A DNA stretch of 64,000 nt from CAUZIZ01 sp965218775 (GTDB taxonomy: Bacteria > Acidobacteriota > UBA6911 > RPQK01 > JAJDTT01), in contig CBDCLS010000005.1 of the NCBI GenBank assembly GCA_965218775.1, positions 434,001 to 498,000 of the forward strand, given 5' to 3'. The notes below the pieces were generated by a model. The model made no database searches, was not told the origin of the DNA, and saw only the letters and a list, made by a program, of their open reading frames with translations. This document shows positions 58,790 to 64,000 of the stretch, in pieces (the first letter of the stretch is position 1; every line of letters starts with the position of its first letter). The position numbers were made by a program, and so were the translations under genes.

Positions 58790-59799
58790 CGGACAAGCCC
58801 ACTATCCTGCTCAGCATCGTCACCCACAACGACGAGGTCTTTTTGGAAAGGTGCCTCGAATCCGTTCGCTCGCAAACGGTGTCGCTGGAGATCAGGCTGT
58901 TCGACAACGCATCGACCGACACCAGTCGAGACATCGCAGCCCAATTCGGCTGCAAACTGTTCTCTTCAGAGACCAACAAGGGCTTCAGCCACGGTCACAA
59001 CTACAACCTTCTGCAGGAGAAATTCGAGTACGCGCTCTTGTTGAACGCAGACGTGGTCCTGCGCCCTGATTATGCGGAGCGGTTGGTACAGACGCTGCAC
59101 GAAGTCGAGCGAGCCGGGATGTGCGGGGGCAAGCTCTACAGGATGAATTCCTGCGGCCAACAGATCTTCCGGTCAGGGGCTGCGGTGCTGGACACAACCG
59201 GTATCTACTTCACCCCGGCCCAAAGGCACTTCGATCGCGGAAGCAACGAACTGGATCGGGGACAGTACCAGTGCCGGCAGTCGGTATTCGGGATTAGTGG
59301 AGCTGCCCTGATGTGCTCTCGGGCGATGCTCGAAGACGTGAGAATCGGAGAGGAATACCTGGACGAAGAATTCTTCGTCTACCGAGAAGACGCCGACCTC
59401 GCCTGGAGAGCACAGCTGTACGGATGGAAAGCTGTCTACGAGCCCGGTGCCGAGGCTCTACACGTCAGACGAGTGCTCCCGTCCCGGAGGAAATCTCTTC
59501 CGGCCCTCATCAACTATCACTCGCTCAAAAACCGCTATCTGATGCGCATCAAAAACCTGGATCCTGCCGTCCGGCGCCGCTGCTTTCCACACATGTGGAT
59601 TCGGGACCTGGGTATCCTCCTCTACGCGCTGGTCCTGGAACGGACTTCCCTCCCCGCCTACACGGAAGTCTGGCGGCTCCGAAAAAGATTCCGCCAGAAG
59701 AGAGATTCAATCAAGAAGGGGCGCCGTGTTGACCCTAATCAGGTCGCAGAATGGTTTCGTTTCGAACCGGTCGCCGTCGATCTACCCGAGACTGACTGA
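58786..59799 (+). CDS. Glycosyltransferase family 2
   Basis: 337 residues from ATG 58786, overlapping the previous stop by 4 nt. Motifs: ILLSIVTHNDEVFLERCLES, RLFDNASTDTS, NKGFSHGHNYNLL, ALLLNADVVLRPDYAERLVQ, and EFFVYREDADLAWRAQLYGW (catalytic acid loop). The C-terminal 60 residues are basic (WRLRKRFRQKRDSIKKGRRV), perhaps for membrane contact. Together with the preceding gene it should extend the glycan exported by Wzm/Wzt. Confidence 0.9.
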   Translation: MTDKPTILLSIVTHNDEVFLERCLESVRSQTVSLEIRLFDNASTDTSRDIAAQFGCKLFSSETNKGFSHGHNYNLLQEKFEYALLLNADVVLRPDYAERLVQTLHEVERAGMCGGKLYRMNSCGQQIFRSGAAVLDTTGIYFTPAQRHFDRGSNELDRGQYQCRQSVFGISGAALMCSRAMLEDVRIGEEYLDEEFFVYREDADLAWRAQLYGWKAVYEPGAEALHVRRVLPSRRKSLPALINYHSLKNRYLMRIKNLDPAVRRRCFPHMWIRDLGILLYALVLERTSLPAYTEVWRLRKRFRQKRDSIKKGRRVDPNQVAEWFRFEPVAVDLPETD

Positions 59800-59835
59800 C
59801 TCCCAGATTGGACGCCACCACGCAACCGTTCAAGC

Positions 59836-59950
59836 TGAAACTTCATTTGCAGAAGTAGCTTTGGCCTCCAGGCCGAAGTCTTATTCTTCTGAGCCTTTGG
59901 CTCGGACAGCGGCCTGGAGCCCACCGCTACGGCGGACCCAAAGTTTCTTC
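59836..59950 (-). repeat. Palindromic repeat family E, copy E3
   Basis: Reverse-orientation copy of the E repeat: TTTGGCCTCCAGGCCGAAGT, inner hairpin GAGCCTTTGGCTC, GCGGCCTGGAGCCCACCGCT. The outer ends GAAACTTCATTT and AAAGTTTC are partly complementary. Located just after the glycosyltransferases and next to B3. Confidence 0.72.
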
Positions 59951-59974
59951 CTGGATGATCCAGTGCCCTATTTA

Positions 59975-60157
59975 CTAACCCGCATTTCTCATCGCCTGTC
60001 GTAGCGAGGCGTCGCAAGGGCCGTCCTGGCAAGGCTTGCGACCGAGGCCTCCGCAGTCGTACTTGTACAGTACGTCGAGGAGGCCGACCGAGCGAAACGC
60101 AGCCAGGGCGGATGATTGCGGCGACGTAGTAGACCGGCGATGAGAAATGCGGGCTAA
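59975..60157 (+). mobile_element. Fold-back MITE, family B, copy B3
   Basis: 183 bp bounded by the direct repeat CTAA (59975-59978, 60154-60157). Terminal inverted repeats CCCGCATTTCTCATCGCC / GGCGATGAGAAATGCGGG are perfect. The core matches B1 almost exactly (GACCGAGGCCTCCGCAGTCG, TACAGTACGTCGAGGAGGCC), yet B1 has different ends. Lies 30 bp left of the IS4 element target duplication. Confidence 0.85.
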
Positions 60158-60198
60158 AGTAAGAACCTCGGTTCCCCGAAAAGAATAGGGAGGAACTC

Positions 60199-61530
60199 AC
60201 TGCTGTCCGGTTTAGATTGTAGAGATCGTCTATAAGTTACATGGGTATAGTAGGTTGCGACGAGGAAGGGGTGTGACGCATTTGAATTTTCGTGGCTTCT
60301 CCTTGGCCCCGTACCCAGACGGTCAGAGGCGTAGTCCAGTCTCTGGCCATGAACCCAAGACGAACGATTTTTGCCCAGCTGATGGAGGGGATTCACCGGG
60401 AACAGTTCCAGCGCTGTGTCGAGCGTTACGGAGGAGACCGCCGGGTGCGCCGCTTCTCGTGCCGGAACCAGTTTCTGGCCATGGCCTTCGCGCAGTTGAC
60501 GTACCGGGAGAGCTTGCGGGACATCGAGGCCTGCCTGCGCTCCCGAAGCGAGCTGCTCTATTCGCTGGGATTTCGCGGGGAGGTGGCCCGCAGCACCCTG
60601 GCCGAAGCCAACGAAACACGGGACTGGCGTATCTACGCCGACTTGGCGCAGAAGCTCATTGTCAAAGCCAGACGCCTGTATGCCAACGAGCAACTCGGTC
60701 TGGAGCTGGGGGAGACAGTCTATGCCTTCGACTCGACCACCATCGACCTGTGCTTGAGCTTGTTTCCCTGGGCCCACTTTCGCAAGCGCAAGGGCGCCAT
60801 CAAACTGCACACCCTGCTGGACTTGCGGGGTCCGATCCCCACCGTCATCGAGATCACCCAGGGAAAGTGCCACGACGTCAACCTGTTGGATTCCCTCGTC
60901 ATCGAGCCCGGTGCCTTTTACGTCATGGACCGGGGTTATCTCGACTTTGCTCGTCTGCATGTCGTTCATCAAGCTTGCGCCTACTTTGTGATTCGGGCCA
61001 AGAAGAATCTCCGCTTTACTCGCTACACCTCTCGACCCCGGTCCGATCAGCCCGGAGTTCGCAGCGATCACACCGGGCGCTTGGCCTTGCCAAAATCTCG
61101 GCAAGACTATCCAGAGCACTTGCGAAGAGTTCGCTTCTTCGACGCTCCCACCAACAAATCTCTCGTCTTCCTGACGAACAATTTCACCCTTCCGGCCCTC
61201 AGCGTCGCCTCCCTCTACAAACTCCGCTGGCAGGTGGAGCTGTTCTTCAAGTGGATCAAGCAGCACCTGCGAATCAAGACCTTCTACGGCACCTCCGACA
61301 ATGCCGTTCGCACCCAGATCTGGATTGCTGTCTGCGTTTACCTCCTCATCGCAATCCTGAAAAAGGAACTCAAGCTTCCCCAAAGTCTACACAGTATTCT
61401 GCAGGTTTTGAGCGTGACCGCATTCGAGAAAGTTCCCATTTATCAACTACTTATGAGACCTAGCTTGCAGGAAGCCCACAGTCCTAGCTCTAACCAGTTG
61501 ACTCTATGGGACTTATAACCGGACACTAGT
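60199..61530 (+). mobile_element. Complete IS4-family insertion sequence with 11-bp target duplication
   Basis: 1332 bp. Inverted ends: left ACTGCTGTCCGGTTTA, right (reverse complement) ACTAGTGTCCGGTTAT. Flanked by the exact direct repeat GGGAGGAACTC at 60188-60198 and 61531-61541. An 11-bp duplication is within the usual range of IS4-family elements, and the perfect copy suggests a recent insertion. The insertion lies in the leader of the SprA-like gene. Confidence 0.93.
60349..61518 (+). CDS. IS4-family transposase with DUF4372-like N-terminus
   Basis: 389 residues from ATG 60349 (MNPRRTIFAQLMEGIHREQF). N-terminal part CVERYGGDRRVRRFSCRNQF matches the DUF4372 domain common to this IS4 branch. 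Catalytic Asp residues in VYAFDSTTIDLCLSLFPW and AFYVMDRGYLDFARLH; the third acidic residue lies in YKLRWQVELFFKWIKQHLRI (Y-x-x-R-x3-E-x6-K, the YREK signature). Intact and near full length, so the element is probably active or was until recently. Ends 12 bp before the right terminus of the element. Confidence 0.95.
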   Translation: MNPRRTIFAQLMEGIHREQFQRCVERYGGDRRVRRFSCRNQFLAMAFAQLTYRESLRDIEACLRSRSELLYSLGFRGEVARSTLAEANETRDWRIYADLAQKLIVKARRLYANEQLGLELGETVYAFDSTTIDLCLSLFPWAHFRKRKGAIKLHTLLDLRGPIPTVIEITQGKCHDVNLLDSLVIEPGAFYVMDRGYLDFARLHVVHQACAYFVIRAKKNLRFTRYTSRPRSDQPGVRSDHTGRLALPKSRQDYPEHLRRVRFFDAPTNKSLVFLTNNFTLPALSVASLYKLRWQVELFFKWIKQHLRIKTFYGTSDNAVRTQIWIAVCVYLLIAILKKELKLPQSLHSILQVLSVTAFEKVPIYQLLMRPSLQEAHSPSSNQLTLWDL

Positions 61531-61562
61531 GGGAGGAACTCTTTCATCCATCCGAGGAACCC

Positions 61563-62285
61563 GTGAGAATCGAAGGCACGCAACACCAGCATCTCGCCTT
61601 TTCGGCAGGAGACAGAATCCTGTCGAACACCTCCCCGACTTCGGCTTCAGAAAAAGGCACGGACGGAAAGCAAGAGACTGACAAGGCGACCGCTGAATCA
61701 GAGCTTTCAGAGAAGGAGAGGCGGGTAGTCAGTCAACTAAGAGCCACAGATCGTGAAGTGCGCGCCCATGAACAGGCCCACAAGTCAGCTGCCGGATCTT
61801 ATGCGCAGGGAGCTCCCACTTTCAAATACGAGACCGGACCGGACGGGAAGCGGTATGCAGTTGGTGGTGAGGTAAAGATCGATTCGTCCCCAGTTCCAGG
61901 GGATCCTCGAAAAACGATCACCAAGGCACAAACGATTCAACGTGCAGCGAATGCACCCAGCAACCCCTCCGCTCAAGATCGGCGGGTCGCCGCCCAGGCG
62001 GCGCAAATGGCAGCAGAGGCCCGAAGGGAACTCATTGCAAAACAGACCGAGGAACGAGACCTGATCGACAAACCCTCAGAGCCAAGGACGATCGACACGG
62101 AAAAGAGTGGAGAATCGTTCAAGGCAAGCGAGAGTTCATCCGTCAAAGACACCTCAGGCCACGGAGCGCGTTCCTCGGAGCTCGGGCAACACAGACCCAA
62201 CAACCAGCTAAACCTCGAGGCAGCTGAGGCTTTTCGGGTCCATTCGCGTCCCAGTACCGGCAGCTTGCTGGATATCGCCTACTGA
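61563..62285 (+). CDS. SprA-related putative metalloprotease-like protein
   Basis: 240 residues with a GTG start (GAGGAACCC upstream). The central block REVRAHEQAHKSAAGSYAQG, TFKYETGPDGKRYAVGGEVK, IDSSPVPGDPRKTITKAQTI and AAQAAQMAAEARRELI is the signature of the SprA/CJM1_0395 'putative metalloprotease' family (HExxH reads HEQAH). Both flanks are low-complexity and polar. No leader. Members often occur near flagellar genes, and a FliD-like gene is in this window 28 kb away. The IS4 element sits 33 bp upstream of the start, so the native promoter may be cut off. Confidence 0.82.
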   Translation: MRIEGTQHQHLAFSAGDRILSNTSPTSASEKGTDGKQETDKATAESELSEKERRVVSQLRATDREVRAHEQAHKSAAGSYAQGAPTFKYETGPDGKRYAVGGEVKIDSSPVPGDPRKTITKAQTIQRAANAPSNPSAQDRRVAAQAAQMAAEARRELIAKQTEERDLIDKPSEPRTIDTEKSGESFKASESSSVKDTSGHGARSSELGQHRPNNQLNLEAAEAFRVHSRPSTGSLLDIAY

Positions 62286-62526
62286 GGTTGACTTACTAGT
62301 ACAGCTCGCCTGGCCGTAGATCTCCTTGATTCCGTCCCCTTTTTTGACGTATCGACGTCATTTCGAATCAATCCAGCGATGTCTTGTTGATTGAGGTACA
62401 CGCTTTCACGGTAGCGCTTTCGCACAATCTGTGCTAATTTCCCATCATCTGGACTGGCACCTCCAGAAAGGCGCCGATAAGCCTTAGGAACAGTCCAGGT
62501 CGGGAGTGAACAAGGAGAATCTAGCT

Positions 62527-62799
62527 ATGTCCAAGAGGATCTACGTAGGGAATCTGCCCTTCAGTGCAAGCGAAGATGAAGTGCGTGAGCTGTTCGAACC
62601 GTTTGGGGCTGTCGAGTCGGTACACCTTGTGACCGATCGCGACACCGGCCGCCCGCGTGGCTTTGGATTCGTTGAGATGGAGGACGGTGGCGAGGAAGCC
62701 ATCGAGTCGCTGCACGAGCGAGAAATGGGAGGTAGGAACCTTACCGTAAGCGAAGCAAAACCCCGACGTGACGACCGAGGTCCACGACGGAGCTGGTAG
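62527..62799 (+). CDS. Glycine-poor RRM RNA-binding protein
   Basis: 90 residues from ATG 62527; AACAAGGAGAATCTAGCT precedes it. One RNA-recognition motif: RNP2 KRIYVGNLPF and RNP1 RGFGFVEM, then NLTVSEAKPRRDDRGPRRSW as a short basic tail. Such single-RRM proteins of bacteria (cyanobacterial Rbp-like) are cytoplasmic RNA chaperones, often cold-induced. Complete, and alone in its transcription direction before the minus-strand gene that follows. Confidence 0.93.
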   Translation: MSKRIYVGNLPFSASEDEVRELFEPFGAVESVHLVTDRDTGRPRGFGFVEMEDGGEEAIESLHEREMGGRNLTVSEAKPRRDDRGPRRSW

Positions 62800-62851
62800 C
62801 GGCAGCCTCCCCCGGCGCACCTCCCGCTAGAACCTTTCCAAGGCTGGGACT

Positions 62852-63125
62852 TAAAGAAGGACCACTGACTGCTGGCTGGGGATCTCGAACCTGCGGCGGC
62901 AAAACGCGGGTTCGAACACATCAGATGTTCGTCCTCACGCACCATGTAGGAGCGGATGCGGCCGAACTGCTGCCGATCCTCTTCATTCGCGTGAGAAGGG
63001 AGCCGATCCTTTTTCTCACGGATCAGCCACCGCACTTCGAAGTCGGCCCTCTCTCGGCAGAAGGGACAGGCGAAGTTAGCCTGTTTGGTTTCGCGTCGCT
63101 CTCTGTAGAAATCTCGTTCCCGCAT
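62852..63125 (-). pseudogene. Small zinc-ribbon-like protein with C-terminal frameshift
   Basis: From ATG 63125: MRERDFYRERRETKQANFAC, PFCRERADFEVRWLIREKKD, then SYMVREDEHLMCSNPRF. CPFC at about residue 20 should pair with a later CxxxxC. In the current frame the tail becomes AAAGSRSPASSQ and runs on antisense into the RRM gene. One base further it reads CRRRFEIPSQQSVV and stops at 62852. A lost T in the TTTT run near 62904 would explain this. Either a fresh frameshift or a read error. I do not know a named family. The dispersed 21-bp motif (63186-63206) lies 60 bp upstream of its start. Confidence 0.6.
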
Positions 63126-63335
63126 CGTTAAATCCGATCCATATTACTGGAAAGCGACTGCCGTCGCAATTGTAGAGAGCTCTTTGGGTGCACGACAGGA
63201 AAGTGATAACGTTGGTGTAGACCGCAGAATGCCTGGGGTTGTGTTTCTCTTGTCTGACACAACAAATCGCTGTCAGACCAGCAAGATTAAGCTAAGCCAA
63301 TCCTCGAGGGGCCGCTCCAGCGGCGTCCCTGTCTA

Positions 63336-63942
63336 GCGCCCTGACCCTTGCCCTCGCCTTCCAACTTGCCTGTGCCTTTGCCTGCTCCCTTGACCTGACC
63401 TCATCCCTTCCCTGCATCCAGGCGCTTGATCAACCCGGTCAGCAGACAAACGATTTCAAGCAGGATCTGCTCCCCTGGCCTCAGATCCCCATCCGCAACC
63501 GCATTCAAACGCCGCAGAAGGTCTCATATCGCCGCACACTCCGTCGCAGAACGCCTGGCGATTCTGTAGAAGCGGGCCTTCTCCCTGGACCGGAATTCGC
63601 CGGCCCCTTCGGCGCTATTCAAACAGACTGAGATAGAAGCACGACGCAACGGGTCTGAGAGAGTCGCGTTGCCCGGGGGTAAGGGGCTGCTCAACTCGTG
63701 GGCCCGGGTCACGAAAACGCCTGCCGACTCGTAGACCTTGAAGCGCTGATGCTCGAATTCCAGGGGAGGCACTCCAGTTTTTTTTGATCTTGCCATTGTC
63801 TATCAACAACGCTCTCGGTTGGAGAAACGCGGGACCAGATTGTTTTTTGGATAAGCGGGAAGAAACCTGGACAGGCAAGAAGAAGGCAAAGGCAAAGGCA
63901 CAGGCAAGTTTGAAGGCGAAGGCAAGGGCAAGGGTGAGGCGC
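63336..63942. mobile_element. Inverted-repeat cassette around a four-helix-bundle (S23) gene
   Basis: Left arm about 63336-63386 (TTGCCCTCGCCTTCCAACTT...) and right arm about 63888-63942 (GGCAAAGGCACAGGCAAGTT...) are reverse complements over roughly 40-50 bp with one 6-bp gap; both are built of AAGGCA-like units. The arms enclose one S23-type gene. In 23S rRNA intervening sequences an S23 gene is likewise enclosed by a long stem. Here the same layout is found outside any rRNA gene. Confidence 0.65.
63401..63796 (-). pseudogene. Four-helix-bundle (23S rRNA IVS-type, S23) protein gene with in-frame stop
   Basis: From ATG 63796: FEHQRFKVYESAGVFVTRAH, SDPLRRASISVCLNSAEGAG, and EKARFYRIARRSATECAAI match the S23/four-helix-bundle family closely ('LxxQLRRASxSIxxNIAEG', 'FYxIARGSAxE'). 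An in-frame TGA at 63524-63526 then interrupts it. The same frame continues with DLLRRLNAVADGDLRPGEQI and LLEIVCLLTGLIKRLDAGKG to a stop at 63401, which is the normal C-terminus and length (about 131 residues). So a single nonsense change has disabled an otherwise intact gene. Confidence 0.8.
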
Positions 63943-64000
63943 TCAACACGCACCAAGCGGCCTCTACGAGAAAGGCAGCGTCGAGGCGCTCGTTGAGGTC

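Noticed and set aside
60255..61463. Long second frame (402 codons) and antisense frame (409 codons) within the IS4 transposase
   Set aside because: Shadow frames of a GC-rich transposase gene; only the frame with the DDE and YREK residues is real.
62296..62320. ACTAGTACAGCTCGCC as the end of another CTAG-bounded element
   Set aside because: No inverted partner or second CTAG was found within several hundred bases.
63401..63796. In-frame TGA in the S23 gene as selenocysteine
   Set aside because: S23 proteins are not redox enzymes and no downstream insertion hairpin is evident; a nonsense mutation is the simpler reading.
63880..63942. AAGGCA repeats as a CRISPR array or a VNTR
   Set aside because: Units are 6 bp, with no spacers, and the tract is the inverted partner of 63336-63386; better explained as the arm of the S23 cassette.

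Overview
The window is a bacterial chromosome segment with a moderately high GC content. It pairs DUF1501 and DUF1549/DUF1553 (PSD1) genes and carries four PhyH- or JmjC-like oxygenases, five secreted propeller-like paralogs, Gfo/Idh and SMP-30 domains, and many TTG, GTG and AGGAG-led starts. This gene repertoire is typical of Acidobacteriota, Planctomycetota and related uncultured soil, marine or sponge lineages. I favour an acidobacterium-like host, but nothing here (no rRNA or tRNA) fixes the phylum.

Layout. 1-5.1 kb: the tail of a luciferase-like oxidoreductase, a Na+/solute symporter, a VOC protein, a frameshifted hydrolase and the first of five 'LFxDD' propeller-like secreted proteins. 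5.2-10.1 kb: a split CHAT-protease / small protein / TPR module with a divergent sigma-region-4-like gene. 10.4-30.7 kb: a carbohydrate-type catabolic region with propeller paralogs 2-5, a TVP38 membrane protein, an enolase-superfamily enzyme, two coupled PhyH proteins, a ribokinase-like kinase, a large exported protein of unknown function, a sialidase remnant, a dehydrogenase-lactonase fusion, a 4-OT tautomerase, and the DUF1501/PSD1 pair. 30.9-31.7 kb: a REP-associated tyrosine transposase (RAYT) between long inverted repeats. 32-38.5 kb: an orphan FliD-like protein, a PhyH oxygenase, a prolyl oligopeptidase lipoprotein, a JmjC-like protein and a cupin. 38.8-41.5 kb: sulfate assimilation (cysH, then a sat-cysC fusion). 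41.8-49.2 kb: serA and the leucine genes leuA, leuC and leuD, broken up by repeats and an IS4 transposase. 49.8-55.4 kb: a C-N hydrolase, a small membrane protein, EgtB, a PhoD-like phosphatase and a zinc alcohol dehydrogenase. 55.5-59.8 kb: polysaccharide export (Wzm/Wzt) and two glycosyltransferases. 60-64 kb: a complete IS4-family element with 11-bp target duplications, a SprA-like protein, an RRM protein, a frameshifted zinc-ribbon gene and a nonsense-mutated four-helix-bundle (S23) gene inside an inverted-repeat cassette.

The most unusual layer lies between the genes. At least three families (called A, B and C here) of 170-280 bp fold-back elements have near-perfect terminal inverted repeats and 4-bp YTAR-type target duplications (CTAG, CTAA, TTAG). 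In families A and B the internal core is well conserved between copies, while the terminal repeats have changed, and both ends changed together. Three insertions sit exactly on a TAG stop codon and regenerate it. One A-family copy lies directly upstream of each of leuA, leuC and leuD. Further palindromic families (E, F, a RAYT-linked repeat, a 94-bp hairpin) bring the intergenic repeat load well above that of a usual bacterial window.

The other leading candidate for an undescribed system is the split CHAT/TPR/sigma-4-like module at 5.2-10.1 kb.
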